DNA from: Tieghemiomyces parasiticus
Lineage: Eukaryota; Kickxellomycota; Dimargaritomycetes; Dimargaritales; Dimargaritaceae
Length of the DNA stretch: 54,342 nucleotides
Direction of reading: 5' to 3'
Assembly: GCA_027575765.1 (NCBI GenBank)
Contig: JANBPT010000221.1
Coordinates: 1-54,342 of the forward strand
A program made the position numbers and the translations under genes. The notes under the pieces are model-generated. The model was given only the letters and a program-made list of their open reading frames with translations. It was not told the origin of the DNA and searched no databases. Positions 10,854 through 22,400 of this stretch are shown piece by piece (the stretch's first letter is position 1; each line of letters begins with the position of its first letter).

Positions 10854-13613
10854 ATAATAATAGAGAATGCGGAGACTGTATGGGACCTTCTATGCATCAT
10901 TCACCGTCGAGTTGGCAGTACACGGCAGGCAAGGGGCCATGTTATCTGAACTGGATTTGCGTAGAATAAAGGGGAGGCAAGGAAAAAGATCGCGCTCTTG
11001 GAAGCATTTATGATGGGAAGCTGCGGGCGAGAATTTGGACACAGTCGTCATAAAATCACTGTAGATGCCGCGATCCGATCATGCGATTACCATACCCGCA
11101 TTGGGGCGTCATGGCCATGCAGTGGACTCCGCGGATAGAAGAGCCAGCTACACCCCAGCTGGAGCTGGGCTGGGATATAGCGACAAAGACGATGGCAAGC
11201 ATGGAGAGGGTGAAGGTCGAGGAATGCATGGTACAAAGGTGTAGGTGCTGTGGGTGTCAATTAATGACAGGTCTATGTGAGAGTAGAGGTGGGTGGTGGG
11301 TGTCTAAAGGACTTGTGTGGCGCGTAGAATGAAGGAGGGCCGCAGGATAGGCGTCTAAGAGTGGTGGAGGTGAGTTATGTGGCATGACAGATGCTGTTAC
11401 GGAGCGTACTATTTATATTGCGAAAAAATATGCGTACACAAGTTAGATTTCGTAGCTTGGCACAAAGTGAGAGACAGCGTTAGATCGGAAGGGTCCAACC
11501 ACTAATTCTCTGACCCATTGGATAGCCCATTGAGCCTTCATCCCGCCAAGCTATTGAATTTATCATCAGACAAAGGGCACTCCTCATACGACTGTCTTTG
11601 ATTGCAAAACGTTGGTTCTACATGGTGGGTGGACAGGGAGATAAAGGGTGGTAGCCGGGGTCAATCTGATCCTAGCAACGACCATACCGGTGGATCGCCA
11701 GTTCTCTCCTTCAACCCTCCTTTCCTTCGCACTTTGTCATCTCGATGGTCACCAGGAAAAGGGGAGTGGAGGGGGGACTTTTAACTTCCCGGCCAAGTCG
11801 ATTCCTGCCGTTTGTGCGGTCATGGTTTGGGGGATATGAAAAAGTGATTGTAGAAGAGAGTTAGCTGACAGGAAATGGGATGGTACGACGGTATCCATTG
11901 ACACCCCTGTCGTTGATGTGGTGGCATAAGGTATGGAGCGGGACACTCCACCATCTCTTATTGCCAATTTTCTTTAGCACGTCGTTGCAATGACCACTGA
12001 GTTTTGATTGGGGCTTCCCAGACCATGGACTTATGGCTCTAGTGGACGAGACTAGTCAGCCCAATGTGGGATGAAAAGGGGTTTCCCGAAAGTTTTGCAG
12101 GCTAGTTAGAGGGCCGTCCAAATCAAAAATTTCGTGGCCCCTGCATCTCTAGATGACCAAAACGTACAAGATGGCCATAGGAAAGAGTACTGTAGCAGCG
12201 GGACCTGGGAGGAGGCCCTAACGGATCAACCCCTATGGCCACCTCCTTATTCCCAACTATTGTGACTCACCGGTCACCCAGCCCGCCGAGCCTCAGCAAG
12301 ATAACAACACCCCTATGGGGACTTAGGAAGAGAGGCCGGGTGGCAGACCCAAACCTCTCTCTCTCTTGTATTCCACAGTTTTCTTTATCCCTGCTTTCAT
12401 TTGTCTTCACGGTGTCCCGTGCCCTCTACTTGCAACCGTCTGACCTTGTTGGCCCTTATTCATAGGCAGCTAGTCTTCAATAAAGAGCTCCGCCTAAAAC
12501 AGCACAAAGCTAAGGAGACTGGTATTCACTAGTTGTCACTATAGAGATACAATCCTGTTTCAGGTCTTTCCAGCGGAGCGCACCTTGCTACCTACATTGT
12601 GGACGGCCAATTAATATGTGGATTCACAATTGCTCTAGACCGTTGGATAGTTCAATGCCAGTACTGCCAGTAGTTATAAGTTTGAATCCGTGCCATACTC
12701 CTTTGCCATTCAACCAGTAGTGTCAAAATTAGCCAATAGTTCCACTCGAGAGCCTGGTGGCTCCCAGGTACCCGGCATCGTCGTGAAATGCTCAATGGGT
12801 TTGGTCTAACAATCTACAGCAGCCGCCCTAAAAAATGACTTGGTAAAAACTTGGAGAAACTCGAGTTTAGGGCTATTTTGGGACATCAATACCGGAAGGC
12901 TCTCAGGAGATTCACAGCTGGCTGCTGACAGTTAGACAAACCAAAGGGTTTTTGGTGATTCCCCCGCTCGTTAAGTAAATAGGAAGACCCAACTACCATT
13001 TTCATCAACTGTTGTCGCTCAGACAATTTGCCCATAAGCAACCCCATTTATAGTGGCATCCTGTACCAGTCGATGCGTTAAAAATATTGACCACACAGCC
13101 TAGTTTTTTTCCAACATCCTCTTGATTCCAGGCCTCTGCCATCTTTACAGCTCCTGCCAATCTCATCTCACTCCCTCACACTTTATACGCCCGGCTTTAT
13201 CCTCGACTTTTGTGGCAAACTTACTCTCCTTTTTGAACTACCCTTGCACAGATAATAATCACCATGTAATAAATACTAATCCTTGGCGTCCTCCTTTGTG
13301 CCCACCCTCAGCCTTCATTTCCCCATCCAGCCAGTATTGTTTGTTCAAGTATTGCATTCCATCCACATGAACCTTCTTCTCTCCCTGTCAGCTCTATCCG
13401 TCCTCATAGGGTAGCTACCTGGTTTGGAGAGTATTTAGATAGGAGGGGATGCCAGGGTTTCAAGGGTATTATCAATTCTGCCTCTCCATCTCAACTGCAC
13501 TGCTTCCATTACAGGCCTCACTATCCCGCCCCCTCCATCCTTTGCGTACAGCCTTCATATTGCCATTGGCACTATCTTCATCCTCCTCCCAATTAACTAC
13601 CTCTCCACCCAGC
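10854..13613. other. Gene-poor island between mariner copies
   Basis: 2.8 kb of lower-GC sequence without a large ORF. It contains one candidate small secreted protein gene on the minus strand (11056-11229, annotated separately). From about 13100 the plus strand becomes strongly pyrimidine-rich, as upstream of other genes here, and this leads into the small secreted protein candidate at 13614. No tRNA, rRNA or transposase homology was seen in the rest. Confidence 0.5.
11056..11229 (-). CDS. Candidate small secreted peptide
   Basis: A 57-codon ORF with ATG in a good context (ACCATGC). Residues 1-26 look like a signal peptide: a short start, then LSMLAIVFVAIS, then small residues. The short mature part has two Cys (GVHC and PQCG). 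A TATAAATAG lies on the same strand at 11417-11409, about 180 bases upstream, although an upstream ATG near 11386 opens a short uORF. An alternative splice (GTATGG donor after PQCG, CGCAG acceptor) would give a slightly different short tail. No family is recognised. It could be a chance ORF; the main support is the signal-like N-terminus with an upstream TATA. Confidence 0.3.
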   Translation of the reverse strand: MHSSTFTLSMLAIVFVAISQPSSSWGVAGSSIRGVHCMAMTPQCGYGNRMIGSRHLQ

Positions 13614-13955
13614 ATGTCTGCATTCCCAAACACTATGGACCACTCCTTGCATGCTCTATTGCATCTTCACCTTATCATCCCCTTCCTACTGCTTATCTTG
13701 GTTGCTGTCCAACTGGCTGCTGCTGCCCCACCAGATGCTGCCACCACCAAAAAACCCACCTTGAAGGAAAAGGTATCCATCCTTGCCAATACTGCCAAAA
13801 CATTTGTAAAGAACCACCAGGAAAATTGTGCAACTGAAAAGGTTCTGAAAGCCGGTGGTGGCAAACTGCTTAAAAGTTTAGCAAAGGCCAAGTGGAATAA
13901 TTCTAAGCAGTTTGCTGTTGAATCCCACCGTGGTGATTGGGAACCACCACATTAG
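13614..13955 (+). CDS. Candidate small secreted protein
   Basis: 113 residues from ATG 13614; a second in-frame ATG at 13635 sits closer to the signal peptide and may be the true start. MDHSLHALLHLHLIIPFLLL leads a strong hydrophobic segment ending VQLAAAAP, a good signal peptide with a likely Ala-Ala cleavage zone. The mature part is basic, with many Lys (TKKPTLKEK, KVLKAGGGKLLKSLAKAKW) and one Cys. A pyrimidine-rich leader precedes it. The stop (13953-13955) lies only about 105 bases before the truncated end of mariner copy 2, so the C-terminus may have been altered by rearrangement. No family is recognised. Alternatives are a single-pass membrane peptide or a gene remnant. Confidence 0.45.
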   Translation: MSAFPNTMDHSLHALLHLHLIIPFLLLILVAVQLAAAAPPDAATTKKPTLKEKVSILANTAKTFVKNHQENCATEKVLKAGGGKLLKSLAKAKWNNSKQFAVESHRGDWEPPH

Positions 13956-13973
13956 ATTTTCCCAAGGTAAAGT

Positions 13974-14045
13974 CCAAGTCTACTATTTCAGAACCATAAA
14001 TTCTGTGATAGTAGAATAGCCTTTTGGTTATGGTATTAGACTTGG
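13974..14045. repeat. 72-bp imperfect inverted repeat
   Basis: Outer arms CCAAGTCTA (13974-13982) and TAGACTTGG (14037-14045) are perfect complements. Inner arms CCATAA (13994-13999) and TTATGG (14028-14033) also pair. The hairpin lies 16 bases from the truncated end of mariner copy 2. It may be a small MITE-like element or a product of the rearrangement that cut the transposon. Confidence 0.6.
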
Positions 14046-14061
14046 GCCTAATATCAGCACA

Positions 14062-15203
14062 CCAGTTATCAAAGCAGGCTTTGAAGTCATTTGGCCAGAG
14101 CTTAGCTAACTCCAATTGCCAGGCGTCCACAACTGCCTCCCATGTGGTGAACTTCTTACCCCTCAGCTGTCATTTGAGATTCCTGAACAGTCAGAAGTTG
14201 TAGGGGCCCAGGTCAGGACTGTAAAAAGGGGCTGAGAGAAGTTTGAGCCCATTAGTGGAAATGTAGACTTGGGTGGCTGCAGCACAATGGGGGTAATGCA
14301 TTATCATGGTTAAGCCACAGAGGATGACAGTCCAGACTTCCGTGTGCCTCCATCCAGGCCTGGACCATGGGCTTCAGCCCATACTTTACGTAAAGTTTGC
14401 TGGAGACCTTGACGCCAGGGGGCTTGACACTCAGGTGTAATAGGCCACACTTGGTGAAAAAAGAATGGTCAGCACCACCTTGGGTGTGGTATCATCTCAG
14501 CAAGCTTGGGTTGGGATAGGGCCACCTTTAGGGCACCACCTCCAGTGACTAGAGCCAGCAGGGGGGAGGATCATAAAGGTACACTCAAGTCTCCTCACCT
14601 ATAACAATGGAACTCAGCAGGTAGCCACTGCCCTCATTAAACTCCCCCCAGGAGCTCAGTGGAAAAAACGTGCCTACTGGTGGAACTGGTCATTGGTGAG
14701 GTAGTGGGGGGGGGTATCCAGCAATTGAAATAGCTGTGCAACTCCAGGTCCCTGTGTATGGTACTAGGGGAAGGGTGGCAGGCAAGGGCCAGTTGTTCAC
14801 CAGTCAGTTGAGGGTCATCCTCCAACAGTTCTGGAAGTATAGCCCCATAAAGTTTGCCAATGCTGTCTGGTGGGTGGCCAGACTGGGGCTCATCTTCAAA
14901 GGAGTAGTGATCCATATGGAAGCAAGCTAGCCACCTGTTAATGGTGGCATGGGAAGGGGCAGCTAAGCTAAGCATGATGGTCAGTTGGGCTAGAATGTAG
15001 TCTGCCTTGTGGCCCTCACCATAATACTGATACATGAGGGCCCATACATTGGGTTTGGTAGACTTGGATGGGGTGGGGGGATGGGGGCTTTGGTAGTCAA
15101 CATGATGAAGAGGTAAAAGTACAAGTTGTGATGTGAGGAATGGTCCAATACCCAAATGGTTTATACCATTTGATTCCTTACCTAGGCCACTCCATGGCTT
15201 CAT
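14062..15203 (-). pseudogene. mariner transposase remnant (copy 2)
   Basis: The first 188 codons are open (15203-14637), then come the same frame breaks as in copy 1, the same Glu in place of the first catalytic Asp, and an extra stop (TGG to TGA) inside the first catalytic block. The C-terminus is lost after FDNW. Not functional. The shared lesions show that both copies descend from an already broken parent, or that one was converted by the other. Confidence 0.85.
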
Positions 15204-15263
15204 CTACAGCACCAATGTCTAGGACCTCGAGTTTTGCAAAGCCAAAATTTTATACAGTACCTG
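14062..15263 (-). mobile_element. mariner-type transposon, copy 2 (truncated)
   Basis: Inverted relative to copy 1 and almost identical over about 1.2 kb: the first 188 transposase residues differ at only three positions. On the minus strand the 5' end reads CAGGTACTGTATAAAA, matching the copy 1 terminus, but the flanking dinucleotide is AA, not TA. At the other end the match to copy 1 stops abruptly after the codons for FDNW, and unrelated DNA with the 72-bp inverted repeat follows. The true C-terminal codons and 3' end are therefore missing. Confidence 0.8.
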
Positions 15264-16448
15264 TTGGTCTGGGTAGCCATCCAAGCACCAATGAAATAAC
15301 AGTAGAGATGAGAAAGGTGTAAGGGAGAAGGTTAATGATTGGAGGTGGGAGAAAAAAAAGAAAAGAAAAGCGAGTAAACTCACCACCCCTGGATGTTCCC
15401 TACATTGCAGCACCCTGATTGGATACATAACACTCCTAAGAAATACCCACTGATTGACTGCTAAGGGATATAGACAGGGAAATGGAAGGCATCCTTGAGG
15501 TGGAAAAAAAATGCACAAAATTTTATCAGTGCCCCTTGAATTGTGACCTATCATTGTATGTAGGCCCTATATGGTGCTTAGCCCTTTTTGTTCTAGCACA
15601 TTCCACTAGATCTTCTGACAGGAGTTGAAGTAGGCACACAGTGGAGCTACCTCTTAAAGTGCATAATGGTCTGCTATCCCTGGCCAAGAGGATTTGGTTC
15701 AATATTCATCCATCCTTCTGCCTGAATGTCTATATTATCACATGATTATATGCAGTAAAAACTGTGCATGTACCAACTGTCATTCATACAAGGTGATGTC
15801 TCACCATCAGCTTCTGCCTATCATCCTAGCGGCATTGCTTCTTTACTTCTGTCACTTCAGAATCATAAAAGCGATATAGCTAAAGAATGGAATAGTCTCA
15901 GATAGCAGGCAAAGCCTGGCTTGTCAGTCCCTGCCGCCATATTGCACCCTTGACTTGGAGGGGTGCCATTTCTTCACAAAGGGAGGAAGTGACCAATTCT
16001 TCCTATCGCGGCCTTTGTCCATCGGCTCTTTATTATTCGTTCACTAAAACAGGACAACGTCACTCCGTCTCTTCAAAATTCCCTGGCCCCCCCTCCCAGC
16101 CTCTACGCCATCTCCCGAGTTTAACGTGCTGCTCGCCCGCCTGTCCCCATTTTCCTACTTATTGGCCAGCCCATACGCGTGTAATTTATCCACAAACACC
16201 AGCTCGCCGCTGTCGACATCTATTAACGGGTCTCCACGCGCCCACATTCCCATTCCGTATTCTTCGGTGTTGTATGCCAACCCTTCGTATTGGGTGATAA
16301 TATCAACAACAACCCCCCACTTTGCTTCTCTACCCTGTTCTGCGTCTTCCCATATACTGGATTTTATTCTAGGGACTCCCTGCCTCCTTCCTCGTACCTC
16401 GCCATCTGTACCTTGGCCATCACTAGCGCAGCCTGCGAGTTCTCCTCA
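15264..16448. other. 5' region of the Mit1-like gene
   Basis: The left part is AT-richer DNA flanking mariner copy 2, with no recognised gene. From about 16040 the plus strand is pyrimidine-rich, a typical leader for genes here. The frame of the remodeler is open from about 16290 but has no ATG before 16449. Confidence 0.5.
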
Positions 16449-19400
16449 ATGTCTAGCGACGACGAGGAGTTCGAGGTCGAATGCATACTCGGACGTAAAC
16501 AACGCCCCATTGGCCCCCACTACCTGGTGAAATGGGTCGGCTTTCCTATGCGCGACTGCACCTGGGAACACCGCGACAACCTCACCCACTGCTACCAACT
16601 GATCAGTCGCTTCGAGAATCGGTACCGGGAGGAAAATGGGCTTCCCCATCACCGGACGGTGCGATTAGGGCCCGACACCGCGGAATTAGGACCACTGGAC
16701 AGCAGCGGCCTCCCCCATGCGCCTGTCCTCCTGTTAAAAGCCGCTCAGGCTTACTTCAGCCAGGTTGGGCTGGACGCCGCAAACCATGACAGAGCGCCGT
16801 CACCAAAGACACCGCCCCACCAGCCTGTAATACCTGTGCCACAGTCAACCACTCCGGCTGGGCCACTCGCTGCCGTGGCTGCTCATCGTGATCGATTCCT
16901 CTCCGGCCCCCACCGAGTTACGGCCGTCGTCAACCGGACGTGCGATACCAAAGGCCATGTTCGAGTACAGGTGAAGTGGTCCGACGGTTCCCAGTCTTGG
17001 GAACCTCTTGCCCACACCAGATACTTCACGTCGCTCTTCGAGGACTTCGAAAACTCCCGTTTTGTCGAAGATTACGACAACGCGAACCAGCTACGGCGCG
17101 ACATCTCCGCGGCCCCCGTCAGTGATGGCCACCCAGTCGAACGACCTGGGAGACGTTGCACCGCCGCGCAGACCCGCAAGACGCACCTTGCCTCGCTGGC
17201 TGCCAAACGTTCGGTCGTCCCCAGGCTTTGCCCGCGGAGTGTTAAGGACGTGCCACCGCGACACCAGTTATCTCGGGGATCTCGTAACGTCACAGCCCCA
17301 CCCGAGGTGGCACAAGTCGCCACCGAAACCGCCGCACCTGCAACAACCCAGGCATCGCTGTCATCCCCCACCGCTACCTCGTCGCCTATTCGCATACTAG
17401 AATCATCGCCACCACGGCCACCGCCATCACAACCTCGCTCCCCCACTGATGGCATGGTAGCTGTTGGTAGACCACCGGTGTGTCCCTCTCAATCGCCCGC
17501 CCCTAATTCGATGACTCCACCACCTGAATCGACCCCCCAATCAAATCAGTTGGGACCAACCCAATCCGATCCGCCGCCACCGTCGTCCACGGCCCGGACC
17601 CCGCTTACCCAATCTACACCATGCACTCCTACACCCGCCATGGACGACCCGCTCTCTCCTTCTCTAGTGGGCATTGACCCCGTGAGTAGTACGCTGTTGG
17701 GGATCCCAATGCTACAGCCCGTCGTCATCATCGGGGAACTTGCTGCCGACGAAGCTTCATCCTACGTGCGTAATCCGGTGAAGGAGGTTCCTGGCTGGAA
17801 GAGTTCTTTGCACCAGAAACATCGATACCGGGCTCGCCACATACTAGATGAACCTTCGGTGCCGTCCCTGAACGAGTCCCGCCGTCTCACCCACTACTCC
17901 GCTGACGCCGTCAACGAGAGTGACGAGGAAATTATAGTGGTCGACTCGCCGGTTCACACCCCGACCGATGTCAGCGACACGGAGTCCCTTACCAAGCGGC
18001 GTACGCCGCGCCGGCTAGTGACTCGCATGGTTCTCGACTCGGACTCCGACGCCACTACGTCTGAATCTGACGCATCCGATTCCGACGTCGATGCCAGCCG
18101 GTCAACCGGGCCCCCCGCGGTCAACAAATCCATCCGACGACGCCACATCTTGCTGTGCAAACCCTGGCACCGGTTAACGCGCGACCAGCAAGCGACATTT
18201 TTGGCGGGCTGCCTCCTGCGAGAGGGCTGCGTTTTGTGCACCGAACCCGACGACGTGGAACGCGACCGTACCGTGGCCCAGCGACTAAACCGACGCGGCG
18301 CAGTCGATGAGGTGCTCGCGCAGACCCGCCGTACGCTGGGACCCGTCAAGCGCCTGCTGACCTGTCGGACCTGCGGTACGATCACCCACCGGACCTGCGC
18401 TCAACTTTTGGCCGTCAGCTTGACCTGCGACGCCACCGCTGACGAGCCCAGTGTGTGGGTCGGGGCCCGGTCGTACCTCGAGGCCCAGCTTAAAGACGCT
18501 ACCCCGCTCGTCCACGAGGCCCACTCCCTTCGTCTCCTTGTCGACCGCTGGACCTGTATGTTTTGCCGCGCAGGCATCACCTCGGCCGGTCAGCTCATCA
18601 CACAGGTCCCCATCTCCGGCATTGGCCTCGTACCCACCGACGCGGCTAAGGTAGAACCCGGACTCTGTGCCCCCCTGATGCATACACACACGCTGACTGG
18701 GGCCCCCCCGCCCGCCGATCCTGCGACCGCCGTCCCGCCGCAGCGCCGGCTGCTGGGAGGCGGGCCGTGGTTCCTGGTGGCCCCCTCTGGCGGTGGTCAC
18801 TCCTACCGCGATCTCTTCTGGCTCCCCTACGGCCAGGCTAACCACTTGGCCCCCATGAGCGTGACCCGACTTCTGAATACCGGTGCTGTGTCAACTGTGC
18901 CGCGGGCCGCCGACGACCTGCGACGCTACTTCACTTCCCCGCCGCTGACTCCAACCCCTCCGAGTGACGGGGGCTCGGCATCGATCGATCCGGCCACCTA
19001 CCACGGACTGTATCTCGGGGCGGTCGCCCCGGCCACAGCACGGGCCGCCCGGGCGGCTGGCAGCGACCTGGCCCGTCTCGCTGCGCGCTGTCCGGCCTTT
19101 TGCTGTCCGCTACATGCGGTGGCCCAGACCTTCTGGCTCACGGCGTCCGGACAGAGCACCCGGCTGCTCGCCCTGCCCCCTGCCCAAGGGGCCACTGCCC
19201 TTGAGGATCCGCACGACCGGAAGTTGTATACTGCCATCCGCGTAGCTGGCGTGGTCTCCGCTTTGGCGTTTCTCGCCGCCGTCCCAGCAGGCACAGTCTG
19301 GCTGCGCCGCGCCGGCCTCATCCCCGAGGGGTTTTTGATTGACCATCTTCTGGACCTGCACACCGAGCCTCGGGCCGGGGGGGAAGGCCGAGTGCTCACC

Positions 19401-22400
19401 GGGGTCTACGTCAAATGGCAAGGCCTCCCATATGACCGCGCGTCTTGGATTTTGCCGCCCGGGGAACGCGACCCCGAACTGCCGCGATTCCACGCGGCCC
19501 TCGTGGCCTACGCGACGCGCTACGCCCGACTCTGTCCCAAGGCTCCAGCCTACCACGCGCCCTACCCACGGCTGCCGGCCGCCGCCCAATGCGCCCTCGA
19601 GCCCGCCAAATTCCGCGAGTTCACCGCCCAGCCCGACTATCTTTCCGGCGGGACCCTCCTGCCCTACCAATTGGACGGGCTTAACTGGCTGTGCTACCAA
19701 TGGCACGCGCGGCGGTCCTGCATCCTGGCCGACGAAATGGGCCTCGGTAAGACCATCCAAATCATTGCGTTCGTCGCGAGCCTGTTCCACAGCCAATTCT
19801 CCCGGGCCCGCAGTGGTGATGGGCTGTCGGCCCACCTGAAGCCCGAGCGGATCCGTACCTACCCCTTCTTGATCGTCGTGCCCAACTCAGTCCTGAACAA
19901 CTGGGTGCGCGAGTTTAACAAGTGGGCCCCGTCCCTCGAGGTCGTCGCCTACCACGGCACCGCCGAGTGTCGCACAATCCTGCAGCGGTACGAACTGTCC
20001 CGGCCAACGGCGGCCCCATTGGCTAACGCGGACCGCACGGCCGGGTCGGACACGTACCTAAACTGCCACGTGGTCGTCACCACCTACGAGATGTTCAGCG
20101 CCCACACGGACACGTTCCGTGGCATGGTGCGGCGCTGGCCCTGCGTGGTGGTGGACGAGGGCCACCGGCTCAAGAACGACACGGGCCGCCTCTACACGCA
20201 GCTGCACCGGGTGCCCGCAGATCAGCGCATTCTCCTGACCGGGACCGTCCTGAACAACAACATCCGTGAGCTGTTTAACCTCATGGCCTTCCTTGACCAG
20301 GCCAAATTTGGTGACGTGGACGCCTTGGAAAAGCGGTACGCCGACCTGAATGCGGATCGGCTACCCGAACTCCACGAAATGCTTCAGCCCTACCTACTGC
20401 GCCGGACCAAGGCTGAAGTACTTACGACGGCGGTCCCGCCCAAGAGCGAGGTCATCGTCCCGGTAACCATGACCGCCCTACAGCGCCAGCTGGTGCGGGC
20501 CACCCTGGCTCGCAACCGCGACCTGCTGGTTAGTATTACCCGCCAGATCGCCCGTTCCCGCCCCGCCCCAGCGGAAGGCGACACCGACGCCACCGCCAAG
20601 GACAGTCGCGGACCCCCTGCCGCCGCCCGAACCTCCCTACACAACGTGCTAATGGTGGTCCGCCAGATCCTTAATCACCCATACATTGTTCCTGAGGTTG
20701 AACCACCGCCCGCCCAGGACCCGCGGGCCACCCAGAGCCGGCTGATCGAGTCCAGCGCCAAGCTGCGGTTACTCCACACCATGCTCGGCGTCCTGCGCGC
20801 CCGTGGCCACCGCATTCTCCTCTTCTCGCAGATGACGCGCCTTCTGGACGTGGTGGACGACTACTTGTTCAACGAAGGGACTCCGTACCTCCGCATCGAC
20901 GGGTCAGTCACGGCCGGGGACCGACAGCGTGCCGTCGACCTGTTCAACGCGCCCGACTCACCCTACCAGATCATGTTACTCACCACCCGAGCCGGCGGGG
21001 TTGGTCTCAATCTGGCTTCCGCCGATGTGGTCATCATCTACGACATGGATTTCAACCCCCACGCCGACCTCCAAGCCATCAGCCGTGCGCACCGCCTGGG
21101 CCAGACTAAACCCGTTATGGTATTCAAGTTTGTCACCCGGGACTCGGCCGAGGAACGCATTGTACAACTGGCCAAACACAAGATGATCCTGGATCATCTC
21201 ATCATCGAGAAGATGGACGTCGGTGGCGTGGCCGCTACTGACCTGGCTTCCATCCTACAGTATGGAGCCCAAGCTCTATTCGAAGAGGAAGAGAAAGAGG
21301 AAGAAGAAGGAGGAGGGAAAGCGGGATCAGACGCCGAAGGGAGCAAACCAGAGGGCAGCGTAGGACAAGCCAAGGTGGAAGGTAGCGAACCGGTGACCAA
21401 CGGTGAAGCCGGCAAACCAGCACCCAAGAAACGCAAGGCTAAACCGGTCAAGGAGATTCGCTACACCGAGGCCGATGTACGCGCCCTCCTCGATAGAACG
21501 CAGGCCGAACTCAAAGAGGCCGGCGAGCGGGCAGAGGGTGAAGCCGCAGCGACTCAGTCCACGCACAACCTGTTCGCCTTCACGAAGGTGTGGGTTCAAG
21601 ATACCCCTGACCAGCCGTCGGCAGGCGACGGTGATAATGACCCGGCCGGCCGTCAGCTGGCCGGGCTGGACGCCCTGGACGCTCCGCGTTCCAACACCCC
21701 GACCGACGTGGGTGATGACGCCTTTTGGGAACGACTTCTACAGGAGCACGAGGTGGAGGCCCAGGCAGAGACCGAGCAGGCCCGTGCGGAGGTGGAAGCA
21801 AGAGCGGCAGCCGAGCGGGAGGGTCGCCGGCTGCGGAATGTCAAGCGGGTACAGTATTTTGAATCCCGGGACGACGAGGGCAGCGGTCGGAAGCGGCAGA
21901 AGGTGGCCGAGGCGGACGCGGAGTTCACGGCCAGCGCTACCACCGAGGCGGACGAACAGCGCGAGATGGAAGACCTACAAGCGTTGGCCCGCGAGGCCGG
22001 GCTTGACTACAACCCGACCATGGGCCATCGGCACCCGCCAAAGCCAGCGGTAATGGCGGCCGCCACATCAGCGTCGATGGCGTCCGTCGAGCAGGGCACC
22101 CCGAACGTCCCGGGTCCGGTGGCGGAGGGTCCTATTGCAGCGGCCACCGCGGACGCGCTGGCGCTGCCCTCATCCTTGAACGCCAACCAGTACGTTGAAG
22201 CATGCGTTGGCGAATTGCGTCGTCTCGCGCTCTTGAGTAAGAGGTTGCCGTGTGACCCGGAGCGGCTCCTGCTCATGAGGGCGACCAATGCGGGGATCCG
22301 CGACCTTATGGCGTCCGCGGAGGGCGACCCAATTCGGGATAGGGTTATCGCGGTGGCGCGCGGTCTTCGAAAGATCCAGCTGTCAGTCCAGCAGGCTGTG

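Noticed and set aside
12235..12465. 76-codon ORF starting at ATG in the transposon island
   Set aside because: No signal peptide, family pattern or promoter evidence; likely chance.
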